DNA of 64,000 bases from JBDXHU01 sp039989475 (lineage in GTDB: Bacteria > Pseudomonadota > Gammaproteobacteria > Pseudomonadales > Halieaceae): positions 1-64,000 of the forward strand of contig JBDXHU010000011.1 of NCBI GenBank assembly GCA_039989475.1. The letters run 5' to 3'. Both the position numbers and the translations under genes were made by a program. The notes under the pieces are model-generated. The model saw nothing but the letters and a program-made list of their open reading frames with translations, searched no databases and was not told where the DNA came from. Positions 40,483-50,122 of this stretch are shown in pieces; positions within the stretch are counted from its first letter, which is position 1, and every line of letters starts with the position of its first letter.

Positions 40483-42957
40483 TTACTTCCAGTAGTACTC
40501 TAAAGTAACGCCATAGGTACGACCGATAGAGGGGTAGCGAGCAACTGAACGGTTGTTTTGCAAGGTAGTAGACGTGTAGAACTCATCGGTCAAGTTTCTT
40601 CCCCAGAGATATCCTCTCCACTGACCATCGCCAGCTTCCAGCCCAAGTCGTGCGTTGACCAGGGTATAGGAATCAATCACGTACCTGTCATCATACTCGT
40701 ATGGCCCCGCAGGAAACTCAATACCAAAAGCCGGAAGTTCTGCGGGAAGCGTGGTGCCGCCCTTGCCTTCGACATCAGTGTTAGAATCATCGGTATAAGA
40801 CGCATCTACAGCGACCCAGGCGCTCATGCCAGAGCCGACTGCCCACTCATACTGCGCTGAGACAAAGGCTTCCAACTCAGGCGTAAATGGTAAATCACTG
40901 CCGTCAAGATCCAGCTTTTGACTCTTTTGGTTAAATCCAACGCCGTCTGTAATTTCTGTATCGAGCCAGCTCGCAGCCGCAGCCAGGGTTAGACCATCAA
41001 CGGGCACCCACTGCAGGTCAAGCTCAACTCCATAAACTTCGGACTCATCGACATTACCCAGGGCGAACGCCTGCCTAAACACTGGCACCAACACCTTGGT
41101 GAGCAATTGTTTGTCTTGGTAGTCATAATAGAAGGCCGCACCATTAAGCTGCGCTGAACCATCAGCGAATGACATTTTGAAGCCAATCTCATAGGCATCG
41201 AGTTGTTCTTTAACTACAGGATCCAACTGTTCATCAGCAACGGCGGCCAGCGACGGGAAACTACCTGCTTTATAGCCGCGGCTGTACGAAGCATAGATTG
41301 ATGTATCGTCAGTTAAGTCATAATTTGCTGCTAATCGCCAGGATGTAGAGTCTTCGTCCAGGTTTTTCTTGGCCAAGGCAGCTTCACGAGGATTGCCGCT
41401 CGGTGGAACAGGAGACACGATGGTTAAACAATCGCCCGACTCTGTCGATGTTTGAAAGAGTGCATCCCAGGTATTGCTGGCGTTGTCTGAGGGGGCGCGG
41501 GTGCAACCTTTATAATTGGCCTCATCTTCAGAGTAACGAATTCCTGTGGTAAGCGTCAGTTTCTCATTTATAAACCAATCCGCATTGAGGTAGGCAGCTT
41601 TTGTTGTGGTGTCCTGGTCTACATCATTATCCAGCCCCGAAAATCCCAGCCCTGTAGAAAAGTTGGTGTTGCTTGATGCACCAAAATCCTGCTGCGTTAG
41701 ATAGCTGACGTCACTGTCGCTGTAGTAAAGTCCAGCCATCCAGATCACACTATCATAGGTGCCAGTCACGCGGAGTTCTTGCGAGAAAGAATCAATGTCC
41801 CCATCCTGGTAGACATAGTCCGTGGTCATGTAATCACTATCAGGTAGTGTTCGGTATTTTCCTTTCAGCCAGCCCGGGTCAATCGCCGCAGACTCACCAA
41901 TGTTTGCACCCGCAATGCTGCCGCGCTCATATTCAGAACCGTTGTCATCAAATGAAGAATAGCCAGACAGGGAAGTCAGCGTAAGCCTATCTGTCAGGTC
42001 ATACTGCAGGTGTAGCCTGTAACTATTGGTTTCATGGTCCAGTGACGGTGTTCGCCCATTGGTCCAATCTGCTTCTGTCGGATCGCTGCCTGGAACCAGC
42101 TCGTCTGGCGTTACCACCGCGCCGGAGCCGTCATCTTCAAATCCCGCCAATCCCAACAGGGGAGAATACCCACCCGTCAACTGCACTAACTGCGGCGCTA
42201 ATGAATCCGACTTATCCGTTGCATGCGAGAACGAGAACGACCCGGAGAATTTGTCGTTGAAGTCAAAATCGGTAGTAAAACGCAACGCGAGTTTATCCTG
42301 CTCACCCAGCTCATCACCACGAGTTATACTTTCCTGCCAGCCTTCGTTGGATTGCACAGAACGCACAGCGAGACGACTGCGGATCGAGTCAGTAAGGGCG
42401 CCACTTAAATAGCCGTCAACTGAAAACGTTTGATAACGACCGTAAGACGCGTTAATGCCTGCCTCAAACTCTTCGGTCGGTTTCGCGGCGATATAGTTGA
42501 TGGCGCCACCTGTAGAGTTGCGCCCATATAGAGTGCCTTGGGGCCCTTTCAAAACCTCGACGCGATCGACATCAATCATCGCGCCTGTCGTCATAATAGG
42601 GAAAGGAATGGCAATCTGATCGACGTACACACCTACGGTCGATGTGGCTTGCGGGCTGGACTCGTTAAAACCAACACCACGCAATGTATACACTGGGGGG
42701 CCAAAAGCGGTGGGACTGTAGGTAAGCCCTGGAATATTTGCGGCCAAATCAGTGGTATCCAGGATGCCCATCTCATCCATTTGATCGCCGCTTATAGCCG
42801 AAATTGACATGGGAATATCATTGATGGACTGCGCGCGTTTTTGAGCGGTAACGACTATTTCCTCCAGCTGTGTACCTTGAGCAAGGGCGCCCGCACTCAA
42901 AACGCCACTTATAGCAGCAGATAAAGCAGCCAATTTATATTTGTTAGCAGTCACCAT
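40483..42957 (-). CDS. TonB-dependent outer-membrane receptor 2
   Basis: An 824-residue outer-membrane transporter. The signal peptide ends at AGALAQG, then the TonB box-like LEEIVVTAQKRAQSINDIPM. The plug has IDVDRVEVLKGPQGTLYGRNSTGGAINYI, the canonical signature (shown here only for identification of the plug). The barrel ends with VTLEYYWK. The real start is the ATG at 42957: GGAG stands eight bases ahead, and the longer frame would add 76 unlikely residues. It is divergent from the oxidoreductase gene and on the same strand as GntP downstream, suggesting that the outer and inner membrane uptake steps are co-encoded. Confidence 0.93.
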   Translation of the reverse strand: MVTANKYKLAALSAAISGVLSAGALAQGTQLEEIVVTAQKRAQSINDIPMSISAISGDQMDEMGILDTTDLAANIPGLTYSPTAFGPPVYTLRGVGFNESSPQATSTVGVYVDQIAIPFPIMTTGAMIDVDRVEVLKGPQGTLYGRNSTGGAINYIAAKPTEEFEAGINASYGRYQTFSVDGYLSGALTDSIRSRLAVRSVQSNEGWQESITRGDELGEQDKLALRFTTDFDFNDKFSGSFSFSHATDKSDSLAPQLVQLTGGYSPLLGLAGFEDDGSGAVVTPDELVPGSDPTEADWTNGRTPSLDHETNSYRLHLQYDLTDRLTLTSLSGYSSFDDNGSEYERGSIAGANIGESAAIDPGWLKGKYRTLPDSDYMTTDYVYQDGDIDSFSQELRVTGTYDSVIWMAGLYYSDSDVSYLTQQDFGASSNTNFSTGLGFSGLDNDVDQDTTTKAAYLNADWFINEKLTLTTGIRYSEDEANYKGCTRAPSDNASNTWDALFQTSTESGDCLTIVSPVPPSGNPREAALAKKNLDEDSTSWRLAANYDLTDDTSIYASYSRGYKAGSFPSLAAVADEQLDPVVKEQLDAYEIGFKMSFADGSAQLNGAAFYYDYQDKQLLTKVLVPVFRQAFALGNVDESEVYGVELDLQWVPVDGLTLAAAASWLDTEITDGVGFNQKSQKLDLDGSDLPFTPELEAFVSAQYEWAVGSGMSAWVAVDASYTDDSNTDVEGKGGTTLPAELPAFGIEFPAGPYEYDDRYVIDSYTLVNARLGLEAGDGQWRGYLWGRNLTDEFYTSTTLQNNRSVARYPSIGRTYGVTLEYYWK

Positions 42958-43288
42958 TTTGGTACTCCGTTTGATAATTGATTTGAGTGGGAAGCAATAG
43001 CAACGATTACCACTGCAGACTCCCGGGCATACTAACCACTGCGACGTGCTTGAACTGCAACAAATATTACATTTACGCCCATGAATCCAATTTACTGCGA
43101 ATTCACACCCGGAAGTTTCCAGTTGGAGACACGGGGCGGCAGTGGCATCCTGGCGCAGTGGGCCGCTGAAAAAAATAACGCACATTGATACAAATCGTAC
43201 ATTTACATGGCCTGGATACTGATATTTTCATCAAACTCATATAAATACCAATCAGGGAACTGCTTCTTCGCATCAAGAGGATATCCGC
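42958..43288. other. Divergent promoter region between TonB receptor 2 and oxidoreductase operon
   Basis: About 330 bp without an apparent gene. It contains TTGAT-ACAA-ATCGT at 43185-43198, three bases short of a full Fnr-type site, which could be a second target for the Crp/Fnr-family regulator at 34407. No strong -10/-35 pair was assigned. Confidence 0.4.
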
Positions 43289-43426
43289 ATGAAGACTGAT
43301 CTATTCAGGAAAGGCCCGATGCGTACTGTTATCGTTGGCAGCTCGCCCCTGCTGGCAGCAGGGGCCGGTGCACCCCGCAGCTTAGCCGCCCGTGCACGCT
43401 ACCCGTTTTGGAAGCAAGCGGCATGA
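43289..43426 (+). CDS. Possible 45-residue small protein or leader before the oxidoreductase
   Basis: An ATG at 43289 is preceded by AAGAGGA at good spacing. The frame stays open for 45 codons and its TGA (43424-43426) overlaps the ATG of the oxidoreductase (43423-43425) as ATGA. The product begins MKTDLFRKGPMRTVIVG and has a small, alanine- and arginine-rich C-terminal half. The family is not recognised. The strong Shine-Dalgarno and exact coupling make it a better candidate than chance, either as a small protein or as a translated leader that couples expression of the next gene. Confidence 0.5.
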   Translation: MKTDLFRKGPMRTVIVGSSPLLAAGAGAPRSLAARARYPFWKQAA

Positions 43427-46400
43427 CAGGGAATCCGCAACTCCTGGATGTTGATCTATCAGACAAGTTTGAGATAGACGAAGGACGCATACTCATCAGT
43501 GGCACCCAGGCGCTGGCGCGCCTGCCACTGGTGCAGCGGCAACTTGACCAGAACATGGGGCTGAACACTCGCGGCTTCATCAGTGGCTACCGCGGTTCTC
43601 CCCTGGGCATGCTCGACAACACGCTCTGGCGTGAAAAGAAGCGTATGGACGAGGCCGGGGTGGTGTTCCAGCCCGGCGTCAACGAAGACCTGGCGGCTAC
43701 CGCAGTCTGGGGTAGCCAGCAGCTGGACTTCTTTCCCGAACCGCTGGTCGACGGTGTCTATGCCATGTGGTACGGCAAGGCGCCCGGCGTCGACCGCTCA
43801 GCGGATGCGATGCGTCACGGCAACAGTTTTGGTACGCACAAACACGGCGGGGTTCTCCTTGCTGTGGGTGACGACCACCCAGGCAAATCCTCCAGCATCG
43901 TCAACCAGAGCGAGCCGCTGCTCGCAGCCTTGAAAATCCCGGTTCTCTATCCTTCGAATGTCCAGGAAATCATGGATTTTGGTTTGCTGGGATGGCAATT
44001 GTCACGCTATTGCGGGCTGTGGGTGGGACTGAAAACCGTCAACGAAACCGTAGAGCAAACCCAGACCGTGAGTGTTGATACGGACGCTTTTTCTGTTGAG
44101 CTGCCAGATCGTGGACTGGATGCGCACAACGTCAACATCAGGCAGTCTGCTTTTAATCCGCAGGCTATGGACGTTACAGTAGAGCGGGTGCGCCTGCCGC
44201 TGGTGCACAAGTTTGTGCGTGCCAATAGGATTGACCAGGAGCAAATAGGTGGGCGCGGTGGCCTCGGTATTGTCACCTCGGGCAAGAGCTACTCCGACGT
44301 CATCCAGGCCCTGGGCATACTGGGCCTGGATGAAGCCGCCGCGAAAGAGCTGGGCCTCTCCATCTACAAAGTGGGTTGTGTCTGGCCACTGGAGCCACAA
44401 GGCCTGTGTGACTTTGCTGAGGGCCGGGAAGAGCTGCTGTTCGTGGAGGAGAAATCCGCCATGCTCGAACCGCAGGCCGCCCAGGTGCTGATCAATGCGG
44501 AGCGCAGCCCGAGGTTGGTCGGAAAAACAGACGCTAAAGGCATTACATTGCTACCCAGTGATGTCCAGCTTGAGCCAGCATTGATTGCTGATGTCATTGT
44601 GGCGCGGCTGCAGGCACAGGGCGTGGAGCAAGCGAAAATCAATGCCATCTATAATGCAGTGAGCCAGAGTCCAGTACAAAGTTGCGCTGCCACCAGTGCA
44701 GCTAGCGTTAAGCGCACACCCTATTTCTGCTCTGGCTGTCCGCATAACACGTCTACCCGCGTACCCGAGGGCAGCCTGGCCATGGCCGGCATTGGTTGTC
44801 ATAGCATGGCCATGTTCACGCGCAGCGATACGCTACTGCCAGTGCACATGGGCGGAGAGGGCATGAACTGGGTGGGGGCCTCAGCCTTTAGCGGCACTCA
44901 GCACATGTTTCAAAACCTCGGTGATGGCACCTATTTTCACTCGGGATTGATGGCAATACGCGCTGCGGTAGCATCTGGCGTTAATATTACCTACAAGATT
45001 CTCTATAACGACGCCGTGGCGATGACCGGCGGCCAACCTGTCGATGGCCCCATTTCTGTACCCGAAATGGCGCGCCAGCTCGCCGCTGAAGGTGTGGTGG
45101 AAATCCGGCTAGTATCTGATGACCCCGATAGGTTCAGGGGTGATTTGCCAACAGACGTATTAAGGCATCCCCGTGAAGAGCTGCACAGGGTTCAGCGGCA
45201 ATTGCGGGAAGTCTCGGGTACCACGGTGCTCATCTACGAACAGACCTGCGCGGCGGAAAAACGCCGCCGTCGAAAGCGCGGGACCTACCCAGATCCGCAA
45301 AAGCGACTCTTTATCAACAGCGCCGTGTGTGAAGGCTGTGGAGACTGCTCTGAGCAGTCGACCTGTGTTTCGATTCAACCCAATAAGACCGAGTTTGGGG
45401 CTAAACGGCAGATCGACCAGTCCAGCTGCAACAAGGACTACAGTTGTGTCCAGGGTTTCTGCCCGTCCTTTGTGACGGTGCTCAATGCCGAACCCAAAAA
45501 ACCGAGCGGCGTCGCACTCGATTCGGGCCTGTTTGATGATTTACCTGTACCCTCTACAGCATCAATAGACCAGGGCAACATGGGCGTGATGATCGCCGGC
45601 ATTGGCGGGACAGGAGTAATTACAGTGGGGGCGGTGCTGGGTATGGCAGCGCACCTCGAGAATAAGGCCTGTTCTATCTACGACATGACCGGGCTCAGCC
45701 AAAAAAATGGTGCTGTCTACTCCCACCTGCGAATCGCGAACAAGGCCGAGAACCTGGCTGCCCAGCGTATCGGTGTCGGTGAAGCGGACCTGGTGTTGGG
45801 TTTCGATATGGTCGCAGCGCTTTCCGGCGACGCGGATCCTACCTACGCGAGCGGACGAACCCGTTTTGTAGGAAATTCAGATGTCGTTCCGACCGTAGAT
45901 TTTCAGTTTGACCGGGATGCCCGCATAGCCGTCGGAGAACTGGAAGCCAGCGTAGTTGCGCGCACCGACCATGGCAGTGCTTACTTTATCAATGCAACAC
46001 AAATGGCTAGCAGGCTCTGCGGCGATAGTATCGCAGCGAATATGTACCTGGTGGGTTACGCGGCACAGCAGGGTCTTGTTCCCGTCACTGTGACTGCGCT
46101 GGAAAGAGCCATCGAACTCAATGGCACGGCGGTGCAATTCAACCTGACGGCGTTCCGCCTGGGTCGGTTGTATGCACACAGCCCTGATGTCGTAATGTCC
46201 TTGCTGCCGGAAGAGCAAGCAGAGGCCTCCGCGAGCACCCTGGAGGAGCAAATTGAAATACGCGCTGCGCAGCTACGAGACTACCAGAATGAGGCCTGGG
46301 CCGACCGCTACCTTGAATGGGTTGCAAGGATAAAGCGAGCCGAGGTTGCGCTTGATTCCGAAGCTGCCGAGTTGACTACCGCTGTGGCAATCAACCTGGC

Positions 46401-46869
46401 CAAGTTGATGAGCTACAAGGATGAATATGAAGTGGCGCGCCTGTATTCTGATCCAGCATTCCGCAAAGCACTGGACCAGCAATTCGAGCCGGGATACACG
46501 CTCAAGTTTAACCTGGCACCGCCGCTGATCAGTCGCAGAAACCCGTCCAGCGGCCTGCTCATGAAACGCGAGTTCGGCGGCTGGATGATGGCGGGGTTCA
46601 AGGTTCTTGCGCGGTTGAAAGGTCTGCGCGGGACGGCGCTGGACATCTTCGGATACACCGCCGAACGCCGGATGGAGCGCGGCTTAATTAGCGAATATGA
46701 ATCCATGCTGAATACTCTCATCGAAGGCCTGAGCGCCGATAACAAGAGTACTGCTATAGTGCTCGCAACTCTGCCCGATAGTATCCGTGGCTTCGGGCAC
46801 GTGAAAGACGGGTCAGTCGCACTTTATTCTGCGCGAAAGTCCGAGTTGCTGGCGGCCTTTACGGCCTGA
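43423..46869 (+). CDS. Fused indolepyruvate:ferredoxin oxidoreductase-type 2-oxoacid oxidoreductase
   Basis: A 1148-residue single-chain enzyme that oxidatively decarboxylates a 2-oxo acid to an acyl-CoA. The N-terminal pyrimidine-binding part has GFISGYRGSPLGMLDN. The thiamine diphosphate part has YFCSGCPHNTSTRVPEGS and GGEGMNWVGAS. A ferredoxin-like insert has CEGCGDCSEQSTC near residue 635 and further cysteines. The C-terminal gamma-type domain has MIAGIGGTGVITVGAVLGMA near 715. Such fused forms in aerobes act on aryl- or branched-chain 2-oxo acids. The ATG at 43423 is chosen over an in-frame TTG at 43408. IlvD, which produces 2-oxo acids, is the next gene 27 bp downstream. Confidence 0.93.
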   Translation: MTGNPQLLDVDLSDKFEIDEGRILISGTQALARLPLVQRQLDQNMGLNTRGFISGYRGSPLGMLDNTLWREKKRMDEAGVVFQPGVNEDLAATAVWGSQQLDFFPEPLVDGVYAMWYGKAPGVDRSADAMRHGNSFGTHKHGGVLLAVGDDHPGKSSSIVNQSEPLLAALKIPVLYPSNVQEIMDFGLLGWQLSRYCGLWVGLKTVNETVEQTQTVSVDTDAFSVELPDRGLDAHNVNIRQSAFNPQAMDVTVERVRLPLVHKFVRANRIDQEQIGGRGGLGIVTSGKSYSDVIQALGILGLDEAAAKELGLSIYKVGCVWPLEPQGLCDFAEGREELLFVEEKSAMLEPQAAQVLINAERSPRLVGKTDAKGITLLPSDVQLEPALIADVIVARLQAQGVEQAKINAIYNAVSQSPVQSCAATSAASVKRTPYFCSGCPHNTSTRVPEGSLAMAGIGCHSMAMFTRSDTLLPVHMGGEGMNWVGASAFSGTQHMFQNLGDGTYFHSGLMAIRAAVASGVNITYKILYNDAVAMTGGQPVDGPISVPEMARQLAAEGVVEIRLVSDDPDRFRGDLPTDVLRHPREELHRVQRQLREVSGTTVLIYEQTCAAEKRRRRKRGTYPDPQKRLFINSAVCEGCGDCSEQSTCVSIQPNKTEFGAKRQIDQSSCNKDYSCVQGFCPSFVTVLNAEPKKPSGVALDSGLFDDLPVPSTASIDQGNMGVMIAGIGGTGVITVGAVLGMAAHLENKACSIYDMTGLSQKNGAVYSHLRIANKAENLAAQRIGVGEADLVLGFDMVAALSGDADPTYASGRTRFVGNSDVVPTVDFQFDRDARIAVGELEASVVARTDHGSAYFINATQMASRLCGDSIAANMYLVGYAAQQGLVPVTVTALERAIELNGTAVQFNLTAFRLGRLYAHSPDVVMSLLPEEQAEASASTLEEQIEIRAAQLRDYQNEAWADRYLEWVARIKRAEVALDSEAAELTTAVAINLAKLMSYKDEYEVARLYSDPAFRKALDQQFEPGYTLKFNLAPPLISRRNPSSGLLMKREFGGWMMAGFKVLARLKGLRGTALDIFGYTAERRMERGLISEYESMLNTLIEGLSADNKSTAIVLATLPDSIRGFGHVKDGSVALYSARKSELLAAFTA

Positions 46870-46896
46870 TTTCATAGATGATGGAGGCCGCTGGAA

Positions 46897-48738
46897 ATGG
46901 GCACATTTCGCTCTGACAAAGTGACCCAAGGGAAAACTGCTGCTGCCGCCCGTGCGCTGTGGCAGGCGGGAGGCATGAGCTCAGACGATTTCGGCAAGCC
47001 GATTATCGCTGTCGCCAACTCTTTTACTGAATTCGTACCGGGGCACGTACATCTGCAAGAAGTTGGCAGACTGGTATGTGATTCCATCTGGGAGGCTGGC
47101 GGGGTACCGCGCGAATTCAATACCATCGCCATTGATGATGGTATTGCCATGGGCCATGACGGCATGCTCTACAGCCTTCCCAGCCGCGAAATCATCGCCG
47201 ACAGCATTGAGTACATGATCAATGCGCATTGCGTCGATGCCATGATCTGCATTTCTAACTGCGACAAGATTACGCCGGGAATGCTGATGGCAGGGCTGCG
47301 ATTGAATATTCCGGTTATCTTTGTATCCGGCGGGCCAATGGAAGCCGGCCGCATACAGCAGGATGGCCAACTCAAGCGGCTGGACCCGGTAGATACCTAT
47401 GTCGCCGCTTTCGACCCCAATATTGTTGCCAGCGACCTCACAGAGCTTGAGAGCAATGCGTGCCCCACCTGCGGTTCCTGCTCGGGCATGTTCACCGCCA
47501 ACTCCATGAATTGCCTGGCTGAAGCGCTGGGGCTGGCCCTGCCGGGCAATGGCTCACTACTGGCCACACACGCCGATCGCAAGCAGCTGTTTATCGATGC
47601 CGCACGACAGATCGTGGCCAATACCCGGCGTTTCTACCTTGAGGATGACGAGAGTGTGCTACCACGCAATATCGCCACATTCGCCTCCTTCGAGAACGCG
47701 ATGAAAGTGGATATCGCCATGGGTGGATCCACGAATACCATCCTGCACCTGCTCGCGCTGGCCCAGGAGGGCGAAGTTGATTTCACGATGAAAGATATGG
47801 ATCGACTGTCGCGGCAGATTCCACACCTGTGCAAGGTCGCTCCAGCCACGCCCGATTACTACATGGAAGACGTGCACCGGGCCGGGGGGATCGTGGGGAT
47901 CCTCGGCGAACTCGAGCGCGGTGGTTTGATCGACACCTCAACCCATACTGTCAGTGGCCAGGACCTGGGAACAGTGCTGGACAAGTGGGACTACCGGCGC
48001 AGCCAGGATCCGCAGGTCAACCACTTCTATCGCGCCGCACCCTGTGGTCGCCGTACGATCAAGGCCTACAGTCAGGATGAGCGCTGGGATGAGATGGACC
48101 TGGATCGCAGCAACGGTTGCATCCGCGACATCGATCATCCCTACAGCCTGGAGGGTGGGCTTGCGGTTCTGTATGGCAACATCTCAGAAGATGGCTGTAT
48201 TGTTAAAACCGGTGCCGTAAAGGAGCACATGCTGGTCTACAGCGGCTCGGCGCGGGTGTTCGACCAGCAGGAGACCGCCCTGCAGGCAATCGATAATGGT
48301 GAGATTGAGGAAGGTACGGCTGTCATCATCCGCTACGAAGGCCCCAGGGGTGGGCCGGGCATGCAGGAAATGCTGAAGCCCACCATGAGCCTCAAGGCAC
48401 AGGGTATCGACGGTAGCTGCGCTCTGATCACTGACGGTCGATACTCCGGTGCCACCTCCGGTTTGTCTATCGGTCATGTCTCTCCCGAGGCAGCCAGCAA
48501 GGGCGCACTGGCACTGGTGCGCGATGGTGATCGTATTGATATTGATATTCCTGCGCGCAGCATCAACGTTGCTATAAGTGGAGAAGAATTGTCGAGACGA
48601 AGGGTGGAGATGGAAGCTCTGCCCGCAGAGCGTACCTGGCAACCCGAGGGAAAGCGGGACCGTGTCATCACGCGCGCCCTGAAATTGTATGCGGCCTTCG
48701 CTACCAGCGCGGATCGCGGTGCTTTTAGGGAAATATAG
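46897..48738 (+). CDS. ilvD: Dihydroxy-acid dehydratase
   Basis: A 613-residue iron-sulfur dehydratase converting a 2,3-dihydroxy acid to a 2-oxo acid. The sequence follows E. coli IlvD closely: FGKPIIAVANSFTEFVPGHV, AIDDGIAMGHDGMLYSLPSR, NCDKITPGML (C122) and NACPTCGSCSGMFTAN (C189, C192, C195). The position of the extra cysteine of plant-type [2Fe-2S] enzymes is GHVH here, as in the oxygen-sensitive [4Fe-4S] type. It could serve branched-chain amino acid synthesis, but its place directly after the 2-oxoacid oxidoreductase suggests a catabolic role with a different dihydroxy acid. A second ilvD elsewhere in the genome would support that. ATGGAGG is the Shine-Dalgarno. Confidence 0.93.
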   Translation: MGTFRSDKVTQGKTAAAARALWQAGGMSSDDFGKPIIAVANSFTEFVPGHVHLQEVGRLVCDSIWEAGGVPREFNTIAIDDGIAMGHDGMLYSLPSREIIADSIEYMINAHCVDAMICISNCDKITPGMLMAGLRLNIPVIFVSGGPMEAGRIQQDGQLKRLDPVDTYVAAFDPNIVASDLTELESNACPTCGSCSGMFTANSMNCLAEALGLALPGNGSLLATHADRKQLFIDAARQIVANTRRFYLEDDESVLPRNIATFASFENAMKVDIAMGGSTNTILHLLALAQEGEVDFTMKDMDRLSRQIPHLCKVAPATPDYYMEDVHRAGGIVGILGELERGGLIDTSTHTVSGQDLGTVLDKWDYRRSQDPQVNHFYRAAPCGRRTIKAYSQDERWDEMDLDRSNGCIRDIDHPYSLEGGLAVLYGNISEDGCIVKTGAVKEHMLVYSGSARVFDQQETALQAIDNGEIEEGTAVIIRYEGPRGGPGMQEMLKPTMSLKAQGIDGSCALITDGRYSGATSGLSIGHVSPEAASKGALALVRDGDRIDIDIPARSINVAISGEELSRRRVEMEALPAERTWQPEGKRDRVITRALKLYAAFATSADRGAFREI

Positions 48739-48761
48739 GGTTTAAAAACAGAGATATCACA

Positions 48762-50120
48762 TTGAGAAAACGTATAGATGGGGCCATTCAGCCCGGCTTT
48801 AGATGGGGCATTTTTACACTCCGTGTGCCTTTGTATCACACCCGTTTCGAATGGCCTGATTTCCTTCAGGGTCTGGTTGTACTAGCAGCCAGCGCCGTAG
48901 CCCTTGTGCCTTTAATGCAGAGTGCCTTCGGTCTGACGTTAGAAGAGGCTCTGGCCTGCTCCATGATTCAGCTTATGTTGATCGCCGCGGGCCCAATTCT
49001 ATTCGGCGATCCATATGCCCCTGGCTGGGTGACACCCGCCCTGCCTATTACGCTGGCTTTTGTCATGGGCAGTTATGATGACCCGACCCAGCGTTTCCAG
49101 ATGATGACCGCGCTGTCGTTAGAGTTTGCTCTGATCATGCTGTTCTTTGGAGCGACGGGCCTGGGACAAAAATTTGTCAGAGGCCTGCCCATAGCGCTGA
49201 AGGGCGGGATTATTCTGGGAGCAAGTATAGCCTCCTTCAAACGCGTTTTTCATGACGATGTCGATACGTTTCTGCAGCAGCCCATTTCCACGACTATCGC
49301 GTTAGCAATATGCCTGCTCTTCGCCTTTTCAAAGCCTCTCGCCGTGTATGCAAGTCGCCATAGTCTATTGAAGAAAATATCCAATATGGGGTTGCTGCCC
49401 GGCTTTGTCGTAGCCGGAGTAGTCGGCGCTATTGTGGGAGAGATGACCTTTAAACTGGAATGGGGATTCTTGATTCCGCCAGTTGGTGACCTCTGGCAAA
49501 AGGCATCCCCGTTCCAGATTGGCTGGCCGAGTCTGGACATGTTTCTGTCCTGTTTACCATTGGCGTTGATTGTGTACACCATTGCATTTGGCGACTTTAT
49601 TACCGGCGAGGAAATCATCAAAGAGGCTGAGCATGATCGCCCAGATGAAAAAATAGATTTCAATGTCTCCCGCGCGCATTTTGCAATCGGTATCCGTAAT
49701 TTGCTCATGGGCGTCATGGCGCCGATTTTCCCAACTCAAGGAGTTCTGTTGACCGGAATGCATGTGGTCCTGGTACAGCGCTGGCGACATGGACGTGAGT
49801 ATATGGACTCATTGTTCAGCGGTATCAGTTCTTTCTATCTGCTGGGATTGCCATTCATGTTCTTCCTGCTACCCATCGTTACTTTGTTGACACCCCTGAT
49901 GAGTATTGCGCTTTCGGTAACCCTGGTAATGACTGGCTTCGCCTGTGCTTTTGTTGCGCTATCCATGCCGCAGACTCCTGAAGAGCGAGGCGTCGCTGTA
50001 TTGACCGGGGTTTGTCTGGCGCTAATGGAACCCTGGCTCGGCCTGCTGATAGGCGTTGTGGCGGCTTATTCGCTGGTAGGTTTGAGCCATGGCCATTTTC
50101 TTGAGGATCCAGACGAATAA
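48762..50120 (+). CDS. NCS2-like (uracil/xanthine permease-type) membrane transporter
   Basis: A 452-residue protein with about 12-14 hydrophobic segments. Blocks such as EALACSMIQLMLIAAGPILFG, RGLPIALKGGIILGASIASF and YTIAFGDFITGEEIIKEAE recall the nucleobase transporter (NCS2) and SulP-related APC superfamily fold, but the substrate motif is divergent. The likely start is TTG at 48762; no ATG or GTG with a good Shine-Dalgarno is seen nearby, so the first residues are uncertain. It follows ilvD by 23 bp and is probably in the same transcript, giving the cluster a second inner-membrane carrier besides GntP. Confidence 0.8.
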   Translation: MRKRIDGAIQPGFRWGIFTLRVPLYHTRFEWPDFLQGLVVLAASAVALVPLMQSAFGLTLEEALACSMIQLMLIAAGPILFGDPYAPGWVTPALPITLAFVMGSYDDPTQRFQMMTALSLEFALIMLFFGATGLGQKFVRGLPIALKGGIILGASIASFKRVFHDDVDTFLQQPISTTIALAICLLFAFSKPLAVYASRHSLLKKISNMGLLPGFVVAGVVGAIVGEMTFKLEWGFLIPPVGDLWQKASPFQIGWPSLDMFLSCLPLALIVYTIAFGDFITGEEIIKEAEHDRPDEKIDFNVSRAHFAIGIRNLLMGVMAPIFPTQGVLLTGMHVVLVQRWRHGREYMDSLFSGISSFYLLGLPFMFFLLPIVTLLTPLMSIALSVTLVMTGFACAFVALSMPQTPEERGVAVLTGVCLALMEPWLGLLIGVVAAYSLVGLSHGHFLEDPDE

Positions 50121-50122
50121 AT

